Assembly (NCBI RefSeq): GCF_002088975.1
Contig: NZ_NCST01000065.1
Coordinates: 1 to 64,000, forward strand
Reading direction: 5' to 3'
DNA from: Henriciella aquimarina
GTDB lineage: Bacteria; Pseudomonadota; Alphaproteobacteria; Caulobacterales; Hyphomonadaceae
Length of the DNA stretch: 64,000 bases
Shown: positions 24,606 to 35,279 of the stretch, one piece after another
Position numbering within the stretch: position 1 is the first letter of the stretch
Layout: each line of letters begins with the position of its first letter
Translations under genes and position numbers: made by a program
The notes under the pieces: generated by a model
Database searches by the model: none
What the model saw: the letters and a program-made list of their open reading frames with translations, nothing else
Told to the model about the DNA's origin: nothing

Positions 24606-25727
24606 ATGAGTTCATTAGAGCGCCTGACACGTCATGCCGAGGCGCGGCTGGAACGGCTGCGTGCGGCAGGCCAGCACCGCAGCCTGAAGCCGACCTCACG
24701 CGGCCCCGAGGCCCGCGCAAGACGGGGCGGTCGCGGGCTCGTTTCCTTCTGCGATAATGACTATCTTTCGCTCTCCTGTGACCCGCGCCTCGCTGCGGCT
24801 GCCGGCGATGCGGCAAACCGGTATGGCGTCGGCGCCGGGGCCTCGCGGCTGGTGACCGGGGACTGTCCGCTGAATGGCGCGCTGGAGAAGCGGCTGGCCG
24901 ACATGAAAGGCATGGAGGCCTGCCTCGTCTTCGGCTCGGGCTATCTCGCCAATGTCGGGACGATCCCGGCGCTGGTCGGCAAGGCCGATACGATCCTGAT
25001 GGACGCGCTGTCGCATTCCTGCATGCATGCCGGGGCGCGGCTCTCGGGCGCCGAGATCCGTGTGTTCCGCCACAACGACGTTGCTCATGCCGGTGAGCTG
25101 ATGCGCGAGGCGCAGGGGCAGGTCCTTGTGCTGACCGAGACCGTCTTTTCCATGGATGGCGATCTTGCCCCGCTTGAAGAGCTGGCGGCGCTCTGCGAAC
25201 AGCATGGCGCCTGGCTGATGACGGACGATGCGCACGGCCTCGGTGTGGTTGCGCAGACCAATCCGGCGCCCATCCAGATGGGCACGCTTTCAAAGGCGGC
25301 TGGCGCCTATGGTGGTTATGTCTGCGCACCGGCACCGGTGATCGACATGCTGACCAGCCGGGCCCGCAGCCTTGTCTATACGACCGGACTGCCGCCGCCA
25401 GTCCTGGCCGCGGCCATCACCGCGCTCGACATCATGAGGGACGAGCCTGACCGGGCCCGCCGGGCCATGGCGAATGCCAAACTGTTCTGTGAGCTGATGG
25501 GGCTGCCGGCGCCCGAAAGTGTCATCGTGCCCGTCATCATCGGCGAAGAGAGCCGTGCCATGGCGATCTCCGACGCGCTTGAACGTGAGGGCTATCTCGT
25601 CACGGCCATCCGTCCGCCGACGGTGCCGGAAGGGACCTCGCGCTTGCGGGTGACCTTTGCCGCCGGGCATACTGAAGACGATGTGCGCGGGTTGGGTGAG
25701 GCGCTCGGCCGGGCCATGGCGGCATGA
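24606..25727 (+). CDS. bioF: 8-amino-7-oxononanoate synthase
   Basis: A 373-residue PLP enzyme (alpha-oxoamine synthase) that joins pimeloyl-ACP/CoA and alanine. Recognised by SFCDNDYLSLSCDPR, GAGASRLVTGDC, the substrate-pocket LMDALSHSCMHAGARLSGA, DDAHGLGVV and the PLP lysine in MGTLSKAAGAYGG (about 229). Start ATG 24606 (MSSLERL) has GAGGAAG upstream. The final codon overlaps the bioD start (ATGA), so the two are co-translated. Confidence 0.94.
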   Translation: MSSLERLTRHAEARLERLRAAGQHRSLKPTSRGPEARARRGGRGLVSFCDNDYLSLSCDPRLAAAAGDAANRYGVGAGASRLVTGDCPLNGALEKRLADMKGMEACLVFGSGYLANVGTIPALVGKADTILMDALSHSCMHAGARLSGAEIRVFRHNDVAHAGELMREAQGQVLVLTETVFSMDGDLAPLEELAALCEQHGAWLMTDDAHGLGVVAQTNPAPIQMGTLSKAAGAYGGYVCAPAPVIDMLTSRARSLVYTTGLPPPVLAAAITALDIMRDEPDRARRAMANAKLFCELMGLPAPESVIVPVIIGEESRAMAISDALEREGYLVTAIRPPTVPEGTSRLRVTFAAGHTEDDVRGLGEALGRAMAA

Positions 25728-26380
25728 GCGCCTTCTTCGTCACAGCGATCGGCACCGAGATCGGCAAGACCTATGTCAGCGCCGCCTTGCTGAGGGCATG
25801 GACCGGTCAGGGCCATGGCGTTCATGCCCTCAAGCCGGTCATGAGTGGCTTCGGTGAAGACGAACTGGCCGCGTCCGATGCCGGGCAATTGCTGGCCGCT
25901 TGCGGGCAGGCGGTCACGCCAGAAACGGTCTCCCGGATCTGCCTGCACCGTTTCGAGGCGCCGCTCGCGCCGAATGTCGCCATGCGGCAGGCCGGTGTCG
26001 CGCAGGACTATGATGGCATTCTCGCCTTCACACGCGAGCGCCTGGCGCAGGCTGGAGCGGACCGGATGATCGTGGAAGGGGCTGGCGGGGTCATGTCCCC
26101 GCTGACGGATACTGCGCTCCAGCTCGATTTTATGGTTGATCTCGGCCTGCCGGTCATCCTTGTTGCGGCGCCCTATCTCGGCGCGGTCTCGCACACGCTG
26201 AGCGCCATCGATGCGCTGCAGGCCCGCGGGCTCGACCTTGCGCAGCTGATCATCTCGCAGCCTGATCCGGAAAGCCCGTCGCCGGCATCCCTGGGGGGGG
26301 AAGTCAGCTTGTTCCGCGAGGTGGCGTGGTGTGGGCTCGGCCACGGCGAAGCCTTTAATGCGGGGCGTCTCCCAGGCTGA
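25724..26380 (+). CDS. bioD: Dethiobiotin synthetase
   Basis: A 218-residue ATP-dependent ligase that closes the ureido ring. The P-loop variant GTEIGKTYVSAALL is near the N-terminus, with KPVMSGF and VEGAGGVMSPLTD as the other active-site segments. The start overlaps the bioF stop by four bases. bioB, bioC and bioH are not in this window, so biotin synthesis depends on genes elsewhere. Confidence 0.93.
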   Translation: MSAFFVTAIGTEIGKTYVSAALLRAWTGQGHGVHALKPVMSGFGEDELAASDAGQLLAACGQAVTPETVSRICLHRFEAPLAPNVAMRQAGVAQDYDGILAFTRERLAQAGADRMIVEGAGGVMSPLTDTALQLDFMVDLGLPVILVAAPYLGAVSHTLSAIDALQARGLDLAQLIISQPDPESPSPASLGGEVSLFREVAWCGLGHGEAFNAGRLPG

Positions 26381-26617
26381 TACGGGCAGGGCTGGTCGCG
26401 GCGCTCAACGTGTAATCAGTCCCGGCTTTTTGAGGCTCGCACGGCAAAAATCCATCGCAGGCGAATCAAGGCTATGATGAGGCCGGTAACGGGATAGTCG
26501 GGAAAGCCGCCTGATGTCCGCGCACATGCAATGGGCCAGTTTGATTTGAAACGACGATTTTCATCGAATCTTAGCATGCATGTGGAACAGACATCATTGC
26601 TGAGTCTGGAGTTGTCT

Positions 26618-27046
26618 ATGCACGTAGCCCGTTATCTTCTCGCGATCGGTGTGTCGGCCTGCCTGTTCCAGGCGTCTGCGCTTGCTGACGGGGCCGCCGA
26701 AGGGAGCGTCAGCATACGGGTCACGGTGCCGCCGATTGCGGAAACTCTCGAAGCCCAGTCCACGGGCGCCGGTGGCGGCTGGACGGTCGATGCGCATGGC
26801 GGTGGCTTTATGGTCGGGTTTCAGCCCGGCGGCGCGGGCGAAAGCGGCGAGAGCGACCAGCTGTCGATCTATAGCGGGGCGCGCAACCGCGTTCAGGTTG
26901 CCTATTTGCGTGGCGGCAAGACCGAGGTTCTCCAGGCGCGCCGCCAGGAGTCCGACGGGGCGCTGCAAAGCAAGGTCTACGACGTTCCGTCCGGTCCGGA
27001 CGTGCGGGCGAAGTCCGAAATGAACTTTCTTTTCTCGCCGCTCTGA
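26618..27046 (+). CDS. Small secreted pilin-like protein, first gene of fimbrial locus 1
   Basis: A 142-residue protein with a signal peptide (MHVARYLLAIGVSACLFQASALA) and a GGAG ribosome site. The mature N-terminus EGSVSIRVTVPPIAETLEA resembles the first strand of the pilin at 28202 (EVQINATVAPIVRIS), followed by a beta-rich region (GGGWTVDAHGGGFMVGFQPG). It has no cysteines, unlike the other subunits. It precedes the chaperone by 111 bp, so it may be a minor, initiator or terminator subunit. The frame is open upstream to 26531, without signal character. Confidence 0.7.
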   Translation: MHVARYLLAIGVSACLFQASALADGAAEGSVSIRVTVPPIAETLEAQSTGAGGGWTVDAHGGGFMVGFQPGGAGESGESDQLSIYSGARNRVQVAYLRGGKTEVLQARRQESDGALQSKVYDVPSGPDVRAKSEMNFLFSPL

Positions 27047-27157
27047 ATTCTGCCTCAAATCAATGTCCTGTTTCTGACTGTTCGGACGCAGCGCTCCGGC
27101 TTGTGGGCCGGTTAGCGATTTGTTAATGACCTGATCAGTCGGTAAAGGGGACACGAC

Positions 27158-27943
27158 TTGTATATTATCCGTGGTTTGACACGCGGCCATCGTCCGGTTT
27201 CCGGGACAGGCCGCCAGTCCATTATCGCCGCTTTCAGATATCTCTTCCTTGCAATCGCCGCATCAGGTGCAGCCCTTGCGGCCAGTGCCCAGTTGACCGT
27301 CGACAAGCTCTGGGTCGACTTCGATGCCAATTCCAGCGGGCGTGAAGATGTCCTGCTCAAGAATGAGAGCGACCGGCGCTACTATATTGCCGTCGAGCCT
27401 TCCGAGATTGTCGATCCAGGCCTGCCGAGCGAGCGCCGGGTCGAATATGAGGATCCCGAGGAGCTCGGCCTCCTGATTTCGCCGAACCGTCTTATTCTGG
27501 ATCCGGGCGATGTGCGCGCCCTGCGAATCGTTTCTATCAATGGCGAGGTGGACGAGGACCGTGTCTACAGGGTCCGGGTGACGCCCAAGATCGGCGCCAT
27601 CAAGGCGAGCGGTGCGGAAGGCGAGGAACGGGGTGTGAACCTGGTCGTCCTGATGGCCTATGACCTGCTCGCCATTGTGCGTCCGCAGGGGGCAAGATCC
27701 GAAATCGAGTCGGAACGTACCGAAGACGAGCTGATCCTGCGCAATGTCGGCCGGTCGAATGCATTACTTGTAGATGGAAAAGCCTGCATCGGCGAAAGCG
27801 AAAATGAGACGTGTACGCCCCTTCCGGACACCCGGCTTTATGCCGGGGCGGAAGTCCGCTTTGCGTTGCCGGATCCACAGGCGGAGGTCCGTATCAGGGC
27901 CCGCGATCGCAGTTATTCGGACTCCAGAAGGTTAACTTTCTAG
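27158..27943 (+). CDS. Periplasmic pilus chaperone, locus 1 (TTG start)
   Basis: A 261-residue protein with the two immunoglobulin-like domains of pilus chaperones: signal peptide (...YLFLAIAASGAALAASA), then QLTVDKLWVDFDANSSGREDVLLKN, LLISPNRLILDPGDVRALRIVS (the strand used for donor complementation) and domain 2 after ~160. The sequence looks closer to CFA/I-type (alpha) chaperones than to PapD. The only suitable start is TTG 27158, with AAAGGGG 9 bp upstream. It keeps subunits folded and delivers them to the usher at 29446. Confidence 0.85.
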   Translation: MYIIRGLTRGHRPVSGTGRQSIIAAFRYLFLAIAASGAALAASAQLTVDKLWVDFDANSSGREDVLLKNESDRRYYIAVEPSEIVDPGLPSERRVEYEDPEELGLLISPNRLILDPGDVRALRIVSINGEVDEDRVYRVRVTPKIGAIKASGAEGEERGVNLVVLMAYDLLAIVRPQGARSEIESERTEDELILRNVGRSNALLVDGKACIGESENETCTPLPDTRLYAGAEVRFALPDPQAEVRIRARDRSYSDSRRLTF

Positions 27944-28008
27944 GGTTTTTATTTTTCTACCTTTAGTTACATACCGGGTGTCCCGTTTTGGGAGTCGATT
28001 CGGGCCGA

Positions 28009-28029
28009 AATTCGCGTAACAGGCGAATT
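28009..28029. repeat. Inverted repeat in the leader before the major pilin
   Basis: AATTCGC and GCGAATT separated by 7 nt, inside an AT-rich 258-bp gap between chaperone and pilin. The length and base composition suggest the pilin has its own promoter here, and the repeat may be an operator. No convincing -35/-10 pair could be fixed by eye. Confidence 0.35.
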
Positions 28030-28201
28030 ATATGTTTTTATTGGTTTTTCTCGGTTGTCGTATTCTGTGCAATTCAGCAACAAAGTTCACCTGAAATTTA
28101 GAAATGTGGGAATCCCCCTTGATGCGAAAAGGTTAATCTGTGTTTATTTGGCACGTGGGGAGGCGCAAACCTTCTCTCCACGACAAGATGGAGAAACCTG
28201 T

Positions 28202-28771
28202 ATGATCAAGAAACTACTATTGGGTGCCGGAGTAGCGGCCCTGGTGGCAGGTGCAGCCAATGCGCAGAGCGCGTTTGGTGAAACCGCCTCCGAAGAAGTC
28301 CAGATCAATGCGACCGTTGCGCCGATCGTTCGCATTTCCGGGCTCGCTGATGAGCTCAACTTCAATCTGGGCGAAGCCTTCTTCAACCAGTCTGGTCCGA
28401 ACACGTATCAGAACGACATGTTCTGCGTGTATTCCAACGTCTCGGACGCTGGCAGCTACTCGATCACGGCGTCGGGCACCCCGGCACCGGCCTTCGGCTC
28501 CAATGCCTGGGCTATCGAGAACACGGGCGGCGACATCCTCGCCTTCACCATGAAGGTGTTCGATGGCAGCCTCGATCGCGTCGTCGGCCCTGGCGACAAC
28601 TGGTCGGGCTTCTCGTCCGCCGCATGGACCGGCACGCGTCCGGACACGGGTGACTGCGTCGACACCGGCGACAACACCCGTCTGCAAGTCACCTTCAGCA
28701 AGGATGACGTGCTTGGTGCAAACGCTGGTGAGTACACCGGCTCGGTCACGCTTATCGCAAGCGCTACCTGA
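28202..28771 (+). CDS. Major fimbrial subunit, locus 1
   Basis: A 189-residue secreted protein: signal peptide MIKKLLLGAGVAALVAGAANA, then a beta-rich domain starting ETASEEVQINATVAPIVRIS. It has two cysteines (DMFCVYS and TGDCVDT) and ends YTGSVTLIASAT, like the closing strand of spore-coat-U/fimbrial subunits. A GGAG ribosome site precedes ATG 28202. The hairpin 12 bp after the stop and the long leader suggest high, separate expression, which supports the major-pilin assignment. Confidence 0.75.
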   Translation: MIKKLLLGAGVAALVAGAANAQSAFGETASEEVQINATVAPIVRISGLADELNFNLGEAFFNQSGPNTYQNDMFCVYSNVSDAGSYSITASGTPAPAFGSNAWAIENTGGDILAFTMKVFDGSLDRVVGPGDNWSGFSSAAWTGTRPDTGDCVDTGDNTRLQVTFSKDDVLGANAGEYTGSVTLIASAT

Positions 28772-28782
28772 TCTGCTTTCAG

Positions 28783-28816
28783 ACAAAGGCGCCTTCCATG
28801 GGGGAGGCGCCTTTGT
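28783..28816 (+). terminator. Hairpin after the major pilin (attenuator)
   Basis: A perfect 12-bp stem, ACAAAGGCGCCT / AGGCGCCTTTGT, with a 10-nt loop, followed by a poor T-tract (ATCTATTC). It should cause partial termination or protect the pilin mRNA, lowering expression of the minor pilin and usher downstream. Confidence 0.75.
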
Positions 28817-28837
28817 ATCTATTCGAACGGGGACGTC

Positions 28838-29314
28838 ATGAAATCCGGGGCTTTGCTGCCAGCTGCGCTTATATCGGTCCTGCTGACGGCAGGCGCCTTA
28901 CCCGCTTCCGCACAGGAAGAGAGCGGTGAGACGGCTTCGGTCAAACTATCCTCGGGCCTGCCGGTCGATCTCGACTGGAAGGGACGTGGCGATGTGAAGA
29001 TCAGCCAGCGGCTGTGCGTTCACAGCACCACAGGCCAGTTCGAACTCAGCATCAGTTCGTCGAGTGGCGGCGGGCTGCAGGGGGAGGCGCAGGTCCCCTA
29101 CGAGGTCATCGTTGAAGTGAACGGTCGTGTGCAGACCGGCGTAATTTCCCGTGCGTCGCCGGTCTTTCGTTTTCAAGGCACCACCGACCGGGAAAACCGC
29201 TGCTCAGGCGCCTCCAACGGCAAGCTGACGGTACGGTTATTGCAGCAGGATGCCCTGGGCGCAGTCGCGGGCAGTTATGCCGATCAGCTGATGGTTTCTG
29301 TCGAACCACTCTGA
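28838..29314 (+). CDS. Minor fimbrial subunit, locus 1
   Basis: A 158-residue secreted protein: signal peptide MKSGALLPAALISVLLTAGA...ASA, mature part with two cysteines (QRLCVHST and ENRCSGAS), beta-rich, ending VAGSYADQLMVSVEPL. That closing motif (AGxYxDxLxVxV) is typical of spore-coat-U-like pilus subunits. It lies between the pilin hairpin and the usher, so is probably an adaptor or tip subunit made in small amounts. Confidence 0.75.
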   Translation: MKSGALLPAALISVLLTAGALPASAQEESGETASVKLSSGLPVDLDWKGRGDVKISQRLCVHSTTGQFELSISSSSGGGLQGEAQVPYEVIVEVNGRVQTGVISRASPVFRFQGTTDRENRCSGASNGKLTVRLLQQDALGAVAGSYADQLMVSVEPL

Positions 29315-29445
29315 ACCGGCATTGGTAGATTAGAGTACGGTCCAAGGGGGGATGGTCCATTACACGGTCCGTTGACGCAAGCCGATCGAATTCCTGGCTT
29401 CGACAGATCAGGTGGACCACGTTTCTGACGGGGATCCCGCTTCTG

Positions 29446-32400
29446 TTGGCCAAATCCCCGCTTGCCTGGGCGGCCGCTCCCGACACACCGCAGCCCCCGA
29501 TTACCCTGCAAGGCGCGCGCAGTGGCGGCACATCAGGGGCAGGGGCCGGAAAGGCCATGCCGCTTGCGGTCTCGCAACCGGCAGAACAGCCGCAAGCCCA
29601 GCAAGCGAAATTGCAGATCGAGGCGCCGGAGGGCTTCGAGGATCTCGAGGGGCCGGTAAAGACGCTGTTCGACGTCTATTATCTGGACAAGCGTATCGGT
29701 CTCTTCGAGGGCACGCTGGAAGATGGCATCTTCCGCTTTTCCTATCCCGGCGAGGTCGCTGCGGCGCTGCCTGAAGTGCAACGTCTGGAAACCGAGGATT
29801 TCCTCTCCGGTGACCTGGACGCGAATGAAGCGCTGCGCTGTCTGCCGGGCGACCAGAGCGACTGCGGCAGCCTGCCGGTCGGCGCGTCCGGCGTGATCGT
29901 CAATCCTGAGACATTCAAGGTCGAGATCTTCCTGGGGCGGGAGCTGCTTTCCAGCGTGCCGCCCCGAGAAATCCTCCTGGGGGAGCCGGTTGCGGGTCCA
30001 TCGCTCATCCAGAATATCGCGGGCAGTGTTTCGGCCAGTTCCCGGGCGACCGAAGATGTGCGGTTCGGTCTCTCGCTCGACACCTTTGCGAGTGTCGGTC
30101 GGACATCAGGCGTCTCGCGGCTCTATGGGGATGATACCCAGGGGCTGCGCTGGCAGGAGGCCTACCTCCAGCATTACTTTTCGAAGGCCCGCATGGCAGG
30201 CGGCCTGATCCGCGAGGATGGGTCGCTCAATCTCGACAGTACGAGTTTCTATGGGGCCGAGCTGACCTCCTTCGATGGGCGACCGGCGGCCTCCGCCGAA
30301 GCACCGGCGACGCCGCTCGACATTGTTCTGCCGCGCTCGGCCCGTGTGGAGATCTATCGCAGCGGGACCCTGGTTTCGGCCCGGCAATACGCAGCAGGCC
30401 TTCAGGTTCTCGACACGAGCGACCTGCCTGTCGGCAGCTATCCCGTCCGCATTGTCGCCCGCGATTCCAGCGGGGTTATCCTGGACGAGACGCGCAGTTT
30501 CTCGAAGACGCCCGATCTGCCACCGCCGGGAGAAACCGTCTATTCCGTGCGTGCCGGTGTGCGGGCCGTGGAATCCTTTGCCATTCCGGGCGGTGATGCC
30601 GGGGAGTCCGATCTCCTGCCGAAGAGCACCGGGGAGAGCCTGTTCTCCGCTTCGGCCGGACGGCGGCTGAGCGAGTCCACGGCAGGCCGGGTCGGTGTGA
30701 CGGTTGTGGATGGGGAGCTCTATCCGGAAGCCGAGCTGCAGCTCTACAAGGGGGAGCTGCGGGCCTCGACGGCGGTCGCCCTGGGGCCGGACAGTCAGTA
30801 TTCGGCTGTTGCCAATGTGAACTTCCAGGTCGGCAGCGTGATGAGTTCGATCAGTGCGCGCAAGACCGAGGCGCGCCCCATTCCGGACGGCCAGATCTAC
30901 AATCCCGAAGTGTACCGCCCGTTCTTCCAGTCGGAGAGTACGGTTTTCGGGACCGTCTCGACACAGGCCTGGGGTGGCGCCCTGGGCGTGAGGGCGAGCT
31001 ATTCCGAAAGCGACCTGGCCGACGAGCGGAATACGATCGGCGTCAATTATACACGGCCTTTCCGGAGCAGGCGGTTCGGCACGGGCATTATCGGTTTCGA
31101 TGCGGTCAGTACGGACCGGGAGACCCGCTTCGGCATCAAGCTCACCTTCCGCCGCTCGGCCGGGCGCAACTCGTCGCTCAGGGGCGCGGTCGGCGTCGAT
31201 TATTCGCGCTATGAAGGCGATGGGGTCGATGACGAATATGTCGATCCGCTGCTGCGCGTGGGCTACACGCGGACCGGGCGCTACAAGGATATCGCGCTGA
31301 CCGGTGACGTCGATGCCGGCACCTCCGATGGCGAATCGAACCTCATCCTCAGCGGGGCAGCGGCGTCTCGGCGCGGCGATTTCGACATCGCGACCGGTGT
31401 CACCAAGTCACGAGATGACGAGGAAGCCGAAGCCTTCCTGACCTCGAACCTCCAGACCGGCTTCATTTTTGGCGGGGGCAAGCTGCAATTCGGGGCGAGC
31501 GGCTTTGGTGACGCGGCGGTCCTTGTCGATGTGCCCACGGAGGAAGGTGCGGAAGACGCTGAAGGGCGGTTCCGCGTCACGGTTGACAATCAGAATGGTG
31601 GAAGCATCCGCGCCGGGCAGGCGACCACGGTGCTCGTCCCGGCCCTGACGAATGCGAATGTCGGGCTCATTCCGGAGGATGCGCCGCCTTTCGACATCGA
31701 TCTCACCCCGAGGCAGGTAACGCTTTATCCGGGCAATGTGGCCCGCATGACCTGGGAGGCTGCCTATATCGTGTCGGTCTTCGGGCGGCTGGTCGATGCG
31801 GACGGCAATGGCATCGCGAATGCCGTGGTCCAGACCGGAAATGACCTCGCCGTCACCAGTGAGAAGGGCTATTTCTCGGTTTCCGGCCGGGCTGGCGAGA
31901 ATCTCACAGCCCGCACAAAAGACGGCCGGAATTGCGGTGTCCTGACCGTTCTTGAGGCGAGTGGCAAGGATGAAAACTTTGTCCGCCTGGGGGATCTCAT
32001 TTGTGAGGTGGACCTTGGTGACACCCAGGTCAGCGCGCTGGCGCCGGATGAGAACGCCCCGCAGGATACAGGCGGCTCCGAGCGCCGTGAGGTGGCTCTG
32101 GCTGCCAAGAGCCGCAAGAGCGATACGGGCCAGACCGGTGAGGCGGCCTTGCAGGATCCGCGGACGCACCTGCCCTATGAGCAGCCGGAGCCCTCGCTTG
32201 ATGAGGTGACGGTGACGGCTCTGCCGCTTGAGGGCCTGGATGCCATCGCGGCCGATTTTGATTTCTCCGCTCTCGAAGGCGGGCTTCACATTGCCGAGAC
32301 TGTCCGCCCGGCGCCGGGGCTCGAGCCTGACTTCGCACCGGCCGATCTCATCACCCAGGCGCCTGAGCCTGGGGACAATCCTTCGCCGTATCTTCGGTCT

Positions 32401-32727
32401 GACATTGATTTCACCGCCTACAGGCGCCGGCTCGAAGCCGGCTCTGTCCATCAGGACCTGCTGAGCCGGGTCGTGCTGATCCTGCCGGGTGATCGCAGAC
32501 GCGCAGACGTGGAAACGTCCGTGACCGGCGCATCCGGGCGCCCGGCCAGTCCTTATCGGGTCGAGCCCATCCGGGTGATGGAGCCGCAAACGGCGGCGCC
32601 TGCGGCGATTTCAGACCGGAGGATATCCGGCTGGAACAGTGCCCCCATGCGGGTAACGGCGTCGGCACCTTATGCGCCGGGCTTCCTCTTTGTTGTCGGC
32701 GATGAGGCCCATGACGCCATGGTCTGA
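29446..32727 (+). CDS. Outer-membrane fimbrial usher, locus 1, with long C-terminal extension
   Basis: The pore that assembles locus-1 pili. From TTG 29446 it has 1093 residues, against ~800-880 for usual ushers. It reads like a TcfC/CfaC-type usher: N-terminal domain (VDVYYLDKR-like opening), repeated beta-barrel strands, and an alternating C-terminal domain near 775-850 (SVFGRLVDADGNGIANAVVQTG...NCGVL...LICEVDL). Residues ~853-1093 are extra and Pro/Glu-rich. The frame is open back to 29329, and the upstream codons encode a signal peptide (LRQIRWTTFLTGIPLLLA then KSPLAWA) without any ATG, GTG or TTG. An ATT at 29359 with AAGGGGGGA before it may be the real start (1122 residues). Confidence 0.85.
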   Translation: MAKSPLAWAAAPDTPQPPITLQGARSGGTSGAGAGKAMPLAVSQPAEQPQAQQAKLQIEAPEGFEDLEGPVKTLFDVYYLDKRIGLFEGTLEDGIFRFSYPGEVAAALPEVQRLETEDFLSGDLDANEALRCLPGDQSDCGSLPVGASGVIVNPETFKVEIFLGRELLSSVPPREILLGEPVAGPSLIQNIAGSVSASSRATEDVRFGLSLDTFASVGRTSGVSRLYGDDTQGLRWQEAYLQHYFSKARMAGGLIREDGSLNLDSTSFYGAELTSFDGRPAASAEAPATPLDIVLPRSARVEIYRSGTLVSARQYAAGLQVLDTSDLPVGSYPVRIVARDSSGVILDETRSFSKTPDLPPPGETVYSVRAGVRAVESFAIPGGDAGESDLLPKSTGESLFSASAGRRLSESTAGRVGVTVVDGELYPEAELQLYKGELRASTAVALGPDSQYSAVANVNFQVGSVMSSISARKTEARPIPDGQIYNPEVYRPFFQSESTVFGTVSTQAWGGALGVRASYSESDLADERNTIGVNYTRPFRSRRFGTGIIGFDAVSTDRETRFGIKLTFRRSAGRNSSLRGAVGVDYSRYEGDGVDDEYVDPLLRVGYTRTGRYKDIALTGDVDAGTSDGESNLILSGAAASRRGDFDIATGVTKSRDDEEAEAFLTSNLQTGFIFGGGKLQFGASGFGDAAVLVDVPTEEGAEDAEGRFRVTVDNQNGGSIRAGQATTVLVPALTNANVGLIPEDAPPFDIDLTPRQVTLYPGNVARMTWEAAYIVSVFGRLVDADGNGIANAVVQTGNDLAVTSEKGYFSVSGRAGENLTARTKDGRNCGVLTVLEASGKDENFVRLGDLICEVDLGDTQVSALAPDENAPQDTGGSERREVALAAKSRKSDTGQTGEAALQDPRTHLPYEQPEPSLDEVTVTALPLEGLDAIAADFDFSALEGGLHIAETVRPAPGLEPDFAPADLITQAPEPGDNPSPYLRSDIDFTAYRRRLEAGSVHQDLLSRVVLILPGDRRRADVETSVTGASGRPASPYRVEPIRVMEPQTAAPAAISDRRISGWNSAPMRVTASAPYAPGFLFVVGDEAHDAMV

Positions 32728-32811
32728 CCGGACTGGCGTCCAGCGAACAGTCATCGGGAAATCGAATGCCTTTATGTCTGTGCCTGACGTAAAGGAAAAA
32801 GCTATGGGTGA

Positions 32812-35115
<2,304 letters not shown>

Positions 35116-35158
35116 TCGGCTGCGGCGGGTGGCCCCGCCATAGCAACGAAAACGGAAG

Positions 35159-35190
35159 CGGCGTTCTGCATCACGCGGAACGCCGTTTTT
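35159..35190 (+). terminator. Intrinsic terminator of katG
   Basis: An 8-bp stem CGGCGTTC / GAACGCCG with an 11-nt loop and an immediate T5 run, 44 bp after the katG stop codon. Confidence 0.85.
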
Positions 35191-35235
35191 GTATGGCGAG
35201 CCTGCGGGTCGCTATCACGACGCCAAGGCAGACAA

Positions 35236-35279
35236 TTGACTCGTTTCCATATTTCAACGATATTGGAAATATGGAAACG
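35236..35279 (+). promoter_or_regulatory. ars promoter and ArsR operator overlapping the start codon
   Basis: A -35 TTGACT (35236-35241) and a possible -10 GATATT (35259-35264), 17 nt apart. A perfect 14-bp inverted repeat (35242-35255 and 35266-35279, CGTTTCCATATTTC / GAAATATGGAAACG) covers the spacer and continues into the first three arsR codons. The predicted transcription start is at or next to the ATG, so the mRNA may be leaderless. ArsR bound here would block its own operon. Confidence 0.75.
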
